From Xylaria sp. FL1777 (lineage: Eukaryota; Ascomycota; Sordariomycetes; Xylariales; Xylariaceae): a stretch of 64,000 bases of DNA. Both the position numbers and the translations under genes were made by a program. The notes beneath the pieces are model-generated. The model was not told the origin of the DNA and searched no databases. It worked only from the letters and a program-made list of their open reading frames with translations. Every line of letters begins with the position of its first letter. The stretch's first letter is position 1. The stretch is from NCBI GenBank assembly GCA_022578965.1, contig MU400542.1, positions 1 through 64,000 of the forward strand, given 5' to 3'. Shown here one piece after another: positions 36,407-49,821 of this stretch.

Positions 36407-38804
36407 TAATATTAATAAATAATAATTTAATATTGCTTAAAAAATTAATATAACGCTTAAATATTTATAAAAATAGCTAAAAAATAAATTAAATAAATTA
36501 TATAAAATAAAATAAAATAAAAAAATTAAACAATTTATTTATATAATAATGCTTTTTTTAATATAATTTATAATTACTTTTTTTATTATATAGTTTACAA
36601 ACTTTTTTTTAAACGTAATAAATAAAAAAAAAATAGTTATTATATAAAAAGTTAAATTATAACATTTATAAAAGTAAATATATAAAACTTTTATAAAAGA
36701 AAACTTAAAATATATAAAATAAAAATTATTAAAACTAAATTATTAAACTTTTTTTTGTTTTTTTTTAGTTTTTATTTGTTTAGCTTTATATAATTAAATA
36801 ATTTTGCTTAATTTTTTATAACAAAATTTTGTTTTTTTTAAACTTGCTTTAAACTTTGTTTAAATGTTTGTTATTTTATTAAATGCTTATTATTACTAAA
36901 TAATAGCTTTAAATTATTACTAATAATTTAAAAGCATAAAATATAAACTAGTAATTTTTTAAGGTATAATAATAATGTTTTTTGCTTTTTAGTAGTTTTA
37001 AAGTTTTTATTAAATATTAAATAATTTAAACTAAAAGTAAAAAAAGCTGTTTAGTTTTAAATAAAAGTAATAAAATAATTAAAAGTAAAAAAACTTATAT
37101 ATAAGCATTAATATAATAAAATAAATTTAAATAATTAAAACTAATAAATAGTTTTTATTTTTATTTTTTTTGTTTTTATACATTTTTTAAAAAAAGCAAT
37201 AATAATTTATACTAAAACTAAGCTATTAAGCTATTTAAAAAACGTTAAAATAAAATAAAAACTTATATTTTTAAAATAATAATAAAAAAAGTATTAATAA
37301 ACTAGCTAATATAAAACTAATAAATATAAAGCTAATAAAAAAAAAGCTATAAAAAACATGCTTAATTTTAAACAAAAAAAAATCGTTTTATATATTATAA
37401 TTTAATTATATAAACTTATATAATTAATAAAAATAAAAAATAAAACAATTAGTAAAAAAACAAAAAGTAAAAAAAAAAAAGATTTATTGCTTTAGCTATT
37501 ATTAGTTATTATTTGTTAAAGCGCTTTATAATATAATAGCTAAAAAAATAAAATAAGCTATTATATTTTTTAATACTTAAAATATTTAAAGCATTAAAAG
37601 CTATATTATAGCTTTTATAAATTGAAAAAGCTTTTATAATTTATTATATTTTTTTTGTTTTTTATAGTTTAATTATTATAGCTTTAATTATTAAAAGCTT
37701 TATTATTTTAATTTAATTTTTAATAAATAGTTATAATATTAATAATTTATATATTTAAGTTATAATTTTTTAGCTTTTAGTATTTTTAGTTATTTTATAT
37801 AAATTGCTTTAATTTTTAGCAAAAAAGAACTTTTTTAATTTTTTATTAGTTAATTTTATTAATTAATATTATTTATAATTAATATTTTTGTTAACTTTAT
37901 AAAGGCTAATTTATTTATATAATAGCTTTTTATTATTAAATATATTTATTAAAAGCATAATATTATAAAAAAAAAACAAGTTTTTTTTAAGTAGTTGCTT
38001 AATTTTATAAGCGTTTTTTAAAAATTTAGCTTTTATAGCTAATTTTTTTTTTTTAGTTATAATTGCTTTAACTTTTATAATATTTTAGTTATAATGTGTT
38101 AGCTATTTAACTTTAGCTTTAATAAAATCTTTATAAAAATAACATTTTATTATTTAATTACTTTTTTTATTAATATTATATTTTTTATTAGTAAAATTAG
38201 CATTTTTTTATATATTTACTTATATTATTAAGTTTAAATATTTTAGCTAATTTTTTTTAGTTTTATTTGTTATTTATATAACGCTTTTTTTTATTAGCTT
38301 ATGTTTTTTTTTAATCAAGCTTTAAGCTTAAAAATAATAAACTAAACTATAGTTTATTTTATATTTTAAAATATTTATTGCGTTTTTTATTTTTTTTTTA
38401 AATTTTAAAGGTTTAGCTTTTAAGTAAATTATTATGTTGCATTTTGCTTTTATACTAGCTTTAAATTTATTGCTTAATAATATAGTTTATATATTTATAA
38501 CTTAAAAAACTAAAAAATTTAAAAAATAATTAAAATAGTATTTTTTATTTTTTTTACTATTAATAGATTTTTAATAATTAAAGCAACTAATAATTATAAT
38601 ATAAATATTTTAATAAAAGCTTTTTTAGTAGTATTTTTAAGTTATTTAGTAAGTTATAAATATTTAGCTTTTATATATTATTTTTTTATAGTTTTTTTTA
38701 ATAATCGCTTTTTAGGTTTTTTTATTATTAATAACTTTTTTTAGCATTTTTTTAAACTTTGCTTTTTTTTAAAAAATAAACTTATTAACAAAAAATTTAA
38801 AAGC
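36407..38804. other. AT-rich tract with no recognisable gene
   Basis: About 2.4 kb of highly degraded sequence with stops in every frame. No terminal repeats or similarity to the other families was noticed by eye. Probably an old RIP-mutated repeat. Confidence 0.45.
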
Positions 38805-39376
38805 TATTAAAATGTTATTTTTAGCTTATTTTTAAGTTAATTATATATAGCTTATATTAGCTATAATAGTTACTATAGCTAATATAGCTATAAGTGGCTA
38901 AATGTAGCTAAGTGTAATTATAAATAACTAAAAGTAACTAATGTAACTAAAGCTAACTTATGAGCTAACTAAAGAGTTAACTAAAAATATACCCTTTAGC
39001 TTTTATTTCTTTATTTCTTTTGTTTTTTCTTTTTTTTTAGTAATTTAATATAGTATAATAAATTATATATTATAGTTTATTTTATTATATAAACCTTTAG
39101 TTTATATAAACTTTATATATAAAATATAGCTTATTAATATTAATTAGTCTTTAAATAACTAACTTAATATATTTTATTAAATAATTTTAAATTAGCTAAA
39201 TAATAATAAAGTTATATAATAAACTTTTGTTTTAACTTATTAAAAAAAAATTTATTTTTTTATATTATGCTTTAATGTTTTTTTAACATATAAACATATT
39301 GTTTAGTTTATTTTTTTTTATTAGCTAAAATAAGCACATATAAAAAGTTAAAAAAAAAAAATCAAAACTATTTACG
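38805..39376 (+). repeat. Repeat family R, long body copy 1
   Basis: Matches 41733-42320 throughout and 40187-40521 and 54696-55049 over their first 320-350 bp. It starts TATTAAAATGTTATTTTTAG and ends ATCAAAACTATTTACG. The first half consists of short degenerate units built around GCTATA and GGCTA (many AGCTA/TAGCT inverted pairs), followed by a CTTTGTTTTTTC pyrimidine stretch. The TG start and unit size resemble an LTR, but the end is not CA and no partner domain is known. Confidence 0.75.
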
Positions 39377-40186
39377 TATAAAAACTAAACTCTTAACCCA
39401 TTTGTTAGTACTAAGAACAAAATAAAAGCAATAGCAAGCAACTTTGCTACCTCTTTAACTACATTGCCGTACAAAACACCAGGCAATACTACCCTCGACC
39501 AGGTTGCCGTACGAACCACCAGGCAACACCCACTTTAACCATATGGCTGTACGCTAGCCAAACAGCCCTTCAACCAGGTTGCCGTACAAACCACCAGGCA
39601 ACACCCATTTCGACCATATGGCTGTACGCTAGCCAAACAGCCCATACCTTCAACGCCAGCCCCTTCGGCTAGGACCCTTCGAGCCAAGGCTTCAGCTAGC
39701 ACCCTACCTTCTACACCGGCCACCATGCCCGGACCCTTCTACACTGGCCACTATAGCCGGTATTCTTTTTTTTCCGGACCCTTCGACCATGGGTCCTAAA
39801 GGGGCCCCTTTGGGCCCTTCGGCCAAGGCTTCGGCCGGCACCCCTACACCCCTTCGGATCTGTATGAGTAGGGCCTATATAGCCAGGACCCATACAGCTG
39901 GAACCTACACCCCTTCGGACCCATACAGCCTGGGCCTGTATGGCTAGGGCTTGTATGGCTAGCACCCATATATGGCTGGGACCAGTGGCTAGAACTCCCA
40001 TACAGCCAGAAAACGTACATTCAGATGGGGCCTATACAAATAAGACCTATACAGCTAGAACCCGTATACAGCTAAGGCCCATACGGCTAGATGTATAGCT
40101 AGTACCTATATGGCTAGGGCCAATACGGCCGGGACTAGCCCTTTCGTACAATTAACCTAGCTAATTCATAAAGAAAAAATAGTTAG
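39377..40186 (+). repeat. GC-rich block of repeat family R, largely unmutated
   Basis: Roughly half G+C by eye, in contrast to about one fifth around it. It contains 75-bp tandem units (39501-39575, 39576-39650, plus a partial unit from about 39461) built of TTGCCGTAC, ACCACCAGGCAAC and ATGGCTGTACGCTAGCC. A second half is made of short imperfect inverted motifs (CCCATACAGC and its inverse GTATGGCTAG). A mutated paralogue is at 53920-54695. The long minus-strand frames here (39535-39726, 39711-40001) are products of tandem GC-rich sequence: the peptide repeats GCLASVQPYG and has no recognisable domain. Confidence 0.8.
39501..39650 (+). repeat. 75-bp tandem units within the GC-rich block
   Basis: Two adjacent units starting AGGTTGCCGTAC at 39501 and 39576, with a truncated unit immediately upstream. 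Confidence 0.85.
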
Positions 40187-40521
40187 TGTTAGAATGTTAT
40201 TTCCGGGTTATTTCTAGGTTAATTATACGTAGCCCATATTAGCTATAATAGCTACTACAGCTAATATAACTATAGGTGGCTAAATGTGGCTAAGTGTAGC
40301 TATAAGTAACTAAAGGTAGCTAATGTAACTAGGGCTAGCCTATAAGCTAGCTAAAGGGTTTACTAAAAGTATACCTTTTAGCTTTTATTTATTTATTTCC
40401 TTTGTTTTTTCTTTTTTTTTAATAGTTTAATATAATATAATAAATTATATATTATAGCTTACTTTACTATATAAACTTTTAGTTTATATAAACTTTATAT
40501 ATATAATATAGCTTATTAATA
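40187..40521 (+). repeat. Repeat family R, truncated body copy 2
   Basis: Starts TGTTAGAATGTTATTTCCGG and follows directly on the GC-rich block. It stops after CTTATTAATA, whereas full copies continue TTAATTAGTCTTTAAAT. It keeps intermediate levels of C and G, so it is less mutated than copy 1. Confidence 0.75.
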
Positions 40522-41732
40522 AAAGCATTTTTTTTGAAGTATTTTTGCTTTTTTTATGTTATAAGTTTTTTTAAAACTTGCTTAAAAATAAAATATTTAG
40601 TAATTTGTTTGTTTTTTTTACTTTAATTTTTTTTTAAATATAATAAAGGTTTTATTTTTTAATATATTAAGCTTTTAATTAATTAATTGCTTAATTTTTT
40701 ATACGTAATAATAATAGCTATTATATATAGTTAAAAATTAATAAAATCTTTTATATTTTTTTTTTAATAATTATTTAGTTTATTTAATAGCTTAAGAAGT
40801 TTTTTAAAAAGCTTATTAATAGTTATATGTTTTTTTTAAAGTATATAATAAAATATAAAATTAAAAGTTTTTATATATGCTATTTATTTTATTAATTAAG
40901 TATTTAATAATACTAAAAATCTATTATTTAGTTAAGCTATAAAAACTTTTATATTAGTTTTTAAATAAAATGTAATTTTATAAAAATAATTGCGTAATTT
41001 TTAAAAAGTTTTAATAATAGTAAGTTTTTTTAGCTTTATAACATTATATTTTTTTAAAGCTTTTTTATGTTTTAAACTTATATGTTGCTAGCTTAATAGC
41101 TTTATTAACCTTTTAGCATAAAATAGTGCTTTAATTAGTTTTAAAAGCGTTAATTTTTAGCTAAATAAATTCTTTTATTTAATTAAAAAAATAAAAATAA
41201 AAGCTATTATAATAGCTTTTTAAAGCTTTTTTATAGCTTTTTTTTATAGTTTTTTAAAGCAAAATAGCTTATTTTTTTATAATAAAACTATTAATAGTTT
41301 TATAATTATAGCATATTTTTAAATTTATATTTAGTAATATATTATTATTTTTAAAAAAGATTATATTTTTATAATAGTTTTATAAGTTTTTTATTTAAGA
41401 GTTTTTATTATTTTTGTTTTTATTAACTGTTTATTATTAGTATTATATATATAATTAATTATTTTAGTTGTTTATTTTGCTTATTTGCTTTTAAATATAT
41501 TAGCTATAATTTTAACTAGCTTAAAATTAAGTAATATAACATTAAAATTTTTAAAATGTTTTAATATAAATTATTTAATACTTAAAGCAACTTTATAATT
41601 ATTAACTTATTAAAAAAAAGCTTATATTTTATTAATAATATATTATATATAACTTTTAATAATATTTTTAAAAATTAAGCTATTAAATTTATTGCTTTTT
41701 GCAAAAAAGTAGTTATTTAAAAAAAGCTTATT
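40522..41732. other. AT-rich segment between R copies 2 and 3
   Basis: About 1.2 kb, stop-rich, with no recognisable gene and no visible terminal repeats. It could be an insertion or simply the flank of a truncated R unit. Confidence 0.4.
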
Positions 41733-42320
41733 TGTTAAAATGTTATTTTTGGGTTATTTCTAGGTTAATTATATGCAGCCCATATTAGCTATAGTAGCCA
41801 CCACAGCTAATATAGCTATGGGTGGCTATAGGTGGCTAAGTCTAGCTAAGTGTAGCCATAGGTAGCTAAGGGTGGCTAATGTGGCTAGAACTAAGGCTAG
41901 CCCAGGGGCTAGCCAAGGGGCTAGCTAAAGAGGTATACCCCTTTAGCTCTCACTCACTCATTTCCTTTGTTTTTTCCCTTCCTTTAGTAGTTTAGTATAG
42001 CATAATAAATTATATACTATAGCTTACTTTATTATATAAACCTTTGGTTCGTATAAACCTTATACGTATAATATAGCTTACTAATATTAATTAGTCTTTA
42101 AATAGCTAATTTAACACGTTTTATTAAATAACTTTAAATTAGCTAAATAATAACAAAGTTATATAATAAACTTTTATTTTAATTTATTAAAAAGAGATTT
42201 ATATTTTTATATTACGCTTTGATTTCTTTTAACGTATAAATATACTGTTTAGTTTACTTTTTTTTATTAGCTAAAGTAAGCACATATAAAGAATTAAAAA
42301 AAAGATCAAAACTATTTACG
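41733..42320 (+). repeat. Repeat family R, long body copy 3 (least mutated long body)
   Basis: Starts TGTTAAAATGTTATTTTTGG and ends AAAACTATTTACG. It retains more C and G than copy 1 (AGCCCATATTAGC, GGGGCTAGCCAAGG). Directly after it lies TTATTTTAAGTGCCTTAAA, which is the inverse, apart from transitions, of sequence just upstream of the 53.9-kb R copy. Confidence 0.75.
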
Positions 42321-44215
42321 TTATTTTAAGTGCCTTAAATTAAAAACATAAAATAACAAGCTACGCTTATTATAAGCCACAACTTACCTCTTTTAAAAGC
42401 TTATGCAAATATATCTATTAGTTTAAGGCTTACGTTTTATATATTTTAGTTTAAAAAACTCTTATTGATTTTTAAGCTAAGATTCACTTTATATATATAT
42501 ATATACTATTTATATCTATAGATTATTTGCTAATAAAACCTAAAAATAACAATTATAATATTGCTTAAAGCTTTTTATAATAATACTTATATTTAATGCT
42601 AACTTTATAATTAAAATACTTTATTATATTATAGTGTTTTAAGCTTAAATAGTTAAAAGTTAAGCTTTATTTATTAATTTATTAACTAATATTATTTTTT
42701 TACTTTATTATAAAACTGTAGACTTTTAACGATTTTAGCTTTAGCTTAATTAATAGTTATTTTTTAAAAACACTAATAGTTTTAAAACTTTTAAAATTTA
42801 TTAAAAAGCTTAATAAACTAAATAAACTAGCTAATAATGCAGTATTAAAGCATTTACTTAATAATTATATTTAATATTTTATATAGTATATTCTGCTGCA
42901 ATTAAAACATAACTAACAATATATATTAAAATATAATTTTATATAAGCTATTATTAATGCTATTTTAAATTGTTGTTAACTTAATAAATTATATAAGCTT
43001 AAGCTTAAAATTAAGCAAGTTAAGTTAATTTAACGTATAATATTTTATTATAATAATATTATATTAATAGCTTAAATTAATTATAAAAAAAGCATTATAT
43101 TATAAACTGTTTTAGTTATTATATAAAACATAATAATTTTGCAGTTATATTTATTAAAACAATTAAAATATAATTAATTTAATTTAATTACTTAAATTCT
43201 TAATACTTGTTTATTATTAATAATAAATAATATAACAAAAGTTAATTAATATTATATAAATAGTTATAAAAGTATATTTTTATTGTTTAATAAAATAATG
43301 TTATATAAACTAAATTAGCTTTAAAAGGCTTTATATATATTATTTTTAAGCTTAAATAAGCTACTTAAAAATACTTTATTAATTTGTTTTATAACTTTTT
43401 ATTTAATTAAAAAATTACGTTTATAGCTATTAATAAGCTTTATATAGTTTATTAATAAAGAAATTTCTAGATTGCATACTTTAATATATATTATATAAAA
43501 GCGTTAGTTTTATAAAATATACTATAGTTTAGTTATATTATTATACTAAGCTTAAATGCTTAAAAGTTTATATTGCTTAAAGCTAGATTTTAATAGCAAA
43601 ATATTTATTTAAAAAAACTGCAATTTATTTATGCTTTAATTAATTAGCTTAATATATCCTTTATTGTTTATTTTATAAAAAAAGTACTATTATAAAAAAT
43701 TACTACTAATTAAGTTTTTTAATTAACAGAATATAGCATAATATAGCATACTTAATCCTTAAAACTATTGTTTTTATAAATAATAAAAAAAAGCTTATTG
43801 CTATATGCTATTTTTTAATAATATAGCTTTAAAAATTAAAGTTTACTTTAATTAAAATAAAGCGCTTTATTTAAAAATATAATATAAATATATGTTTTAA
43901 TAACTAATAATAGTTATATAATAAGTTTATAAAGCTAAACTTTTTTTATTAAATTATGTTTGCTATTATAGTTTTTAAAATAAAAATAAATATTTATAAT
44001 ATAACGCGTATTATTTAGTTTAGCTTTGTTATTTTTAAAGACTTTTTAACCTTATTATAAAGGTTTAGCTAAGCTATTTAAAATAATATAATATAAAAAA
44101 CAGCATTTTTTTTTGCTTTTTATTAATATTTTAATTTATTAAAAGCGTAAAAAGTTAAGCTTTTTAAACTAAAGCATAAAAAAAAGCTACTAAAAAACAA
44201 TCGAAATAATTTATG
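42321..44215. other. AT-rich tract with no recognisable gene
   Basis: About 1.9 kb of stop-rich sequence with a TA run at 42495-42512. It probably continued into 49822 onward before the gypsy element inserted. No motifs read on either strand. Confidence 0.45.
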
Positions 44216-44220
44216 CTTTA

Positions 44221-44441
44221 TGTGGCTTTTAGGCAGCACAGGCCATAGTGTACACTGTGCAATAGTTGCTATATAAAAACCTAAAAAGCACAAACTAGCT
44301 CTACTTAAATTAGTAGTATTTATATATAGTTTTTTAGTACTGTACTCAAAAAATGTCTTTCTTTTAACATTTACTTTTTTAAGTACAAACTTAACTTTAC
44401 GTAGTAATTACAAAGTTTTAAGCTAGTATTTAAAAAGCACA
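44221..44441 (+). repeat. 5' LTR of the second gypsy element
   Basis: 221 bp. Less mutated than the 3' LTR at its start but aligned along its whole length. Shared blocks include ACGTAGTAATTACAAAG and CTACTTAAATTA. Confidence 0.87.
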
Positions 44442-46899
44442 AATAGCTATTTAAGCAGCTTTACAGCATTACATTCTAAATAAACTCTTATGTAATACAT
44501 TAACACTTTACTTACTTTTTACTTTATTTTTTAACTTTATTTCTATTTTATATACCTTAGTATTAACTTAATAAAATAGCTAAAAGCAGCAATAAAACTA
44601 TAAAGCTTAGCTTTAAAAGCAATAATTTAGTTAAGCTAACAGTTAGCAACACTATTAAAAGTATTTATAAGCGCGTTAATTAATTCGTAGTTAATTTATA
44701 ACTGCAATTTAATAAAATTAAAGCTATATTAATAAAAATATAGTAAAAACTAAACATAGCACTAAAAAAGCAAAAGCTAAAAAACAAAGTTAATAACTTA
44801 ATAAGCAAGCTTACTAATTTAAAAAACAACTAAATATTATATATAAAGCAGCTAACTAATATAACAAGTAACAAAAGGCTTGAAAATTTAACTTTTAACT
44901 TTTATAAGTATTTTAAGCTTAGCAACTTGTAAACTAAGCAAAAACAGCGCATTTAAATTATTTTTCTAAACGCATTTTTATTAAATAACGCTATTTAGCT
45001 AAATAGTTATAAAGCAAAAAATAAAGTAATATTTTTAGCAATGCTACAACTAATAAAAACAAATCATACAACTTTTAATAAAGTTAAAAGTATTTAAAAT
45101 TGCTTAATTTAAGCGCTAGTGTTATATAAACTATAGCTAAAAAAAGTTGCAATAAAATTAAAAAAAAACTTTTATTAAATAGCTTTATTTGTTTGTTATT
45201 ATAATGCTAGTTAAGTAAACTTTCTAAAAGCTATAATTTAGGTATTAGCTAAATATAATGCATTTTATAGCTTATTAATAGTATTTATTAGTATGCTACT
45301 AACGCAAAACAAAGCATTAATAAACTTTTTATAGTAGTTCTATATAGCATTTTATAAGCTATTAGTAATTATTAAAAACATATAGTAAACCTGCAATATT
45401 ATTATTAATAAATTAACTAATTTTACATTAATAATTTAGCTATATATAAAAAAGTTTAGCAGTAACCTAAATATTAACTAAATAGTTAAAAAAGCTATAT
45501 AGCTATTTTATATAGTAGCTATAACGTTAATTAAGCCGAAAATTTATAGCACTTTTAAAATAATAGTTTAACTATAAAGCACTTTAGCGCTATACTATAA
45601 ATGTAATATTAGCACTAAAACTGCTAAAAAACTAAGCGTAATACAAATTTAACTAATAAATTACGCTAAAACGTTATTAATACTAATAATTTTAAACCTT
45701 AAAACTAATAAACAAAAAATAAGCTAAATTACAAAACATAAAAATAACTAATCTAAAGCTAGATTTATAGCTTAAACAATATAAAACAAGTGTTTTAATT
45801 GCAGCAAAATTAGCTATTATGCAAAAAACTGTAAAGCAAAAGGTAAATAGCTTAAAAACTTTAAAATAAACCAAAAAAAGCAAATCAGCTAATTTATAAC
45901 CATTAAAAGCAAGCTTTTTTGTAACGATTTTTTTAGCAGATTTAATAAAGTTTAAAATAAATATAAAACCTTTAAAAGCAAAGCTTTAATTAGTAGCTTT
46001 AAGCGCATTTTTATTATAAATAACACTAAAAATAAAAATAATACTAATAAAATAAAGCAATACTTTACTAATTGTTTTAAAAATAATATAATTAATAAAA
46101 AACTTGCTAAAATTTTTAATATTGCTTAAAGTAGCTCTGCTTTATTAGTTAAAACAAACAAAAGCTAAAAAAACCTTAATAAAAAGCAAAAGCTAAAAAA
46201 TAGTTATAATAATTATTATAATCTTTTTTTAGCTAAGCTAATTAATAGCTACAAATTTACTGTTTTTTAAAACTATAGCTATATTAGTTACTATATTTTA
46301 TAATTTTTAGCATTTAAGCTAGCGCTATATTAGTTACAAAAATAAAGCATAATATATAGCGTTAATAAAATAAAACCCTAAATAACTAAAAATTATAAAA
46401 TAACAGCAAATTTTATAACTACTAGTAGTATATTAAAAGCATAAATGTTAATAGCAAGTATAATATTAAACCATATTTTCTTAAGCAATATAACTATTAA
46501 AAAACAGATTTTTTATAAATAAAAAAACATTTTTGCTGTTTTAAATAGTTATAAAGTTATTATGCTATTTAGGTTTAAAAAAAGCCCTTTAATATAGCTA
46601 ATAAAACGTTTATTTGCTAGTATAGCTAGCAAAAAGTGCTATACTATAACTGTTAAATAGTACAAAAATACCTTTAAAAAACTATAAATCGCTAAATATT
46701 AAAACTATTATATAAAAAACTTCCTTGAACTATTTAATTACTTTAAGCAAAAAACTAACATTATTGCTAAAATAAAGCATTATATTAATACAAGTAATAG
46801 TTTGCTAGTTAAACTGCTACTACAAAAATATAGCCTAGCGCAAAAAAAAGCACTACGTAAGTTTATAAAAGCACATAAAAGTATTTATATTAAAAAAAG

Positions 46900-47640
46900 C
46901 ATAAAGCTATAAGGTTTGCTAGCATTATTAACTTTAAAAAAAGCGCTAAGCATAACTACTAAGCTTAATAAAAATAATAAATTAATAATATAGCAATTTT
47001 GTTATAATTATTATAAAGTTAATAAAAAAACAAAAAAGCAAGCCTATTTATTACTTAACGTAATAAACTAAATATAACAAGCTATTAAGTGCTAATAGTA
47101 TACTTTTGTTAACTTAAAAAATAAATTCTAGCATATTGTTATATATAAACTACATTATAAAAAATCAGCGTTTATTACACTATTTAAGCTATATAAATAA
47201 ATAATAATGCTTTTTAAACTTTATAACGCTTTAGTAACGTTTTAAGCACTAATACAAAAAATAATTAAACTTTTTTATAAATAGCTAGCTAGCTTACTTA
47301 ATAACATTTATATTTAAGCTAAAACAAAAAAACAATTATATCAGCACTATTGTTTACTATTTGCATAATTAGTTAAATATAGCATAATAGTTAATATATC
47401 AAAAATACTGCTTTTTATAAATTCTAGTATTTTTTTTAGTTTTAACGTTTTTTGCAATAGCATTAAAGCAAACTTAGCAAAAGTTATAGCAGTACAAAAG
47501 CAGCCCATACTTAAAACCACTACAAAAGTAAAAATATTTATAAATATTGCAAGTTATTTTAAGCATTTTATTAAAAACTACTCGTTAATTGCTACACTGC
47601 TAACCGCACTAATAAAAAAACCTAAAAACTAACAAGTAAA
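46900..47640 (+). pseudogene. Ty3/gypsy reverse transcriptase remnant
   Basis: The frame starting near 47205 reads LFKLYNALVTF, the counterpart of MPFGL-NAPATF. LLNNIYI follows at 47294-47314, where the catalytic LLDD has become LLNN (bases 47300-47305), and then AKTKKQLYQHY, the EEH--H-like region. Further on come KILLFINSSIFF and SIKANLAKVIAVQKQPI. Last is KTTTKVKIFINIASYFKHFIKNYSLIA in register, matching the P-P-TT-EVRSFLG-A-YYRRFI--FS-IA segment shared by Ty3/gypsy elements. Stops replace Gln/Trp codons. RNase H and integrase should follow to about 49.4 kb, but I did not resolve them with confidence. Confidence 0.72.
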
Positions 47641-49600
47641 ATTAAGCATAAAAGCTAAAAACGCATAGCAAAAAATCCATAAAGCTATTATTACTATACT
47701 AATTATTTAAGCTTTTAATTAAAAGCTTTTATTTATAATAAATATTAACTTAAGCATATATTATATTAAAGCATATTTAATATAGCTGCATTTTTATAAA
47801 ACAACTATATTTTTGCATTTAGTAACATACTTCTTAAAAAAGCTTAAAGCATATTAATTGTGCTACTTAACGTAAAAAAAAAAGTTACTAGCTATAATAC
47901 TAGCATTTTAATACTAGTAGCATTAAATAAAAAGCAAAAAAATTACTATTTATATAAATTACAAATCTTTTATAATAATAAAAACAAAAATAAAACAACT
48001 AGCAAAAATAATACGTTTTTTAAACGTTATTAAACATTTTAGCATAAAAATTATATATAAAACAAGCAAATTAAACGTTTTAGCAAACTAGGTATTAAAA
48101 CTACTAGTTATACTAGTTTTTTTATTAGCAAAAGCTAAAGCTAATATAAAATTGTTGCTAAAAGCTAAAATATAGCTAATAATGCTACTATAATACTTTA
48201 ACATTATAAATTTATAAGCTATTTTTAAAAATCTTTGTTTTAAAATTAAATTGCTACGCAATATAAGTTTAAAGTAAATAAAGCAGCACTTTATTAAAAA
48301 AAAATAGCATACTATTTAAGCTAATTAATTATAAACAAGCTTTAAAAAATTTTTTATACTTAGTTAATATAGCATTTTAAGCTATAGCGCTTTTAAAAGT
48401 GCTTAAAATGCCAAAATTGCTACAAAACGCAAAAAACGCATATATTAACCTAAAGCATACTACTATTAAAAGCTTAATTCAAAAGCTAAATAAGCGTTTT
48501 TAGCACTTAAAAGCTACGCTTATTGCTTAACAAATTATTGCTAAATGTAGCTAATACTAGCTAATAAAACTACCATTAAACAAACTTCTAAACTTATAAT
48601 TTATTACACTACTTTTACTACTTACACGTTAAGCTATAAACTATATATTTATAGCTAATTCTAAGCTATTAATATGTATTAAATATGCTATTACATAAGT
48701 TAAAGCAAAAATAATGCCTAATATTAATTTTAAAACAACAAAACTGCTAATTTAACAAATTAGCAAAATGTTTAATTTTTTTAAAAAATAAATAAGCAAT
48801 AATATAAGCACATTTATAAGTAAAAAAGCAACTAATTAGCATAAATCAAACAGTTTTATTATAAAGTTAATTATACCTAAAAAACTTAAAAGTAATAACA
48901 AAGTTAAAAAAGCTAATAGCAATATTAAACAAATTATACTACGTAAAAATTTAATTTATTGTTATTTTAATTTTTAAACTTTATTAAAAGCAGCTATTTA
49001 TATATATAACTAAACTTTAAAGCTTAATAGCTATAGCAGCTATTTTTTGCTGTTTAAAACGTAGCTACTAAATTAGCAACTAGCTATAAAAATTGCTAAC
49101 TATATTAAAAATCTAAACAAAAAAAAAAAGTTAAATTCTAGCAATATTTAGCATAAAACTATAAAGCACTACTAATGCATAACTACTTTAGCAGTTTAAA
49201 AGCATTAAAAAACCAAATTTAAGCTTATCTGCAAAAAAAAAAAGGCTTAATTAAAACCTATAAAACTAGCAATTAAGTTTTATGCATTAAACAGCAAGCT
49301 AATAAGTTTAAACTATACTATAATAGCTTATAAGCTATTATAAGTTGCTATTATAGTAATACATATAAACTATAAAGCTTTAAAGAAATAACGTTGCTTA
49401 GCAAATATAATAATAGCAACTTATTTTTAGCTTATAACAAAAATAGCTACTTAGTAAAAAATTTATAGTATGCTAGCAAGCATATATTAAAAAAAAATAA
49501 ACAAAAATTAAAAGCGTTAGCAATATAAATATTAAAAAGCATTTATAAATAGCTTTATTTTCGTAAATAGTTAAAACAACTATTTAACAAAAGAAGTAAT

Positions 49601-49821
49601 TATAGCTTTTAAGCAACATAAGCTATAATATATACCGTGCAATAATTACTATACAAAAACTTAAAAAGCACAAACTAGCCCTACTTAAATTAATAGTATT
49701 TATACATAGTTTCTTAATACTATACTTAAAAAATATCTTTTTTCTAACATTTACCTTTTTAAGTACAGACTTAACCTTACGTAGTAATTACAAAGTTTTA
49801 GGCCAATATTCAAAAAGCACA
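49601..49821 (+). repeat. 3' LTR of the second gypsy element
   Basis: 221 bp direct repeat of 44221-44441, ending CAAAAAGCACA and followed by TTTAT. Confidence 0.87.

Larger units (their letters stand above)
44221..49821 (+). mobile_element. Second Ty3/gypsy-type LTR retrotransposon, short LTRs, RIP-degraded
   Basis: Bounded by 221-bp direct repeats at 44221-44441 and 49601-49821. These start TGTGGCTTTTAGGCAGCACA (5' copy) and TATAGCTTTTAAGCAACATA (3' copy), and both end AAAAAGCACA. Both ends are flanked by TTTA, a likely 4-5-bp target duplicate. The plus strand encodes a reverse transcriptase with an LLDD-type box near 47300. A purine-rich AAAAGAAG stretch lies just before the 3' LTR at about 49590. 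The length of 5.6 kb is typical for a compact gypsy element. It is a different family from the 12.3-kb chromovirus: LTRs, RT sequence and length all differ. I saw no chromodomain. Confidence 0.83.

Noticed and set aside
39535..40001. Two minus-strand frames of 63 and 96 codons in the GC-rich block
   Set aside because: They are open only because the block is GC-rich. The peptides mirror the 75-bp tandem DNA repeats (GCLASVQPYG twice), and the mutated paralogue at 54 kb does not preserve them.
38805..42320. Simple LTR retrotransposon with R copies as its two LTRs
   Set aside because: Copies 1 and 3 could be LTRs, but copy 2 with the GC-rich block lies between them, the ends are TG...CG rather than TG...CA, no pol motifs lie between, and no matching target duplication was seen.
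45692..45883. 63-codon minus-strand frame
   Set aside because: Antisense to the gag/pol region of the second gypsy element, hydrophobic and low-complexity.
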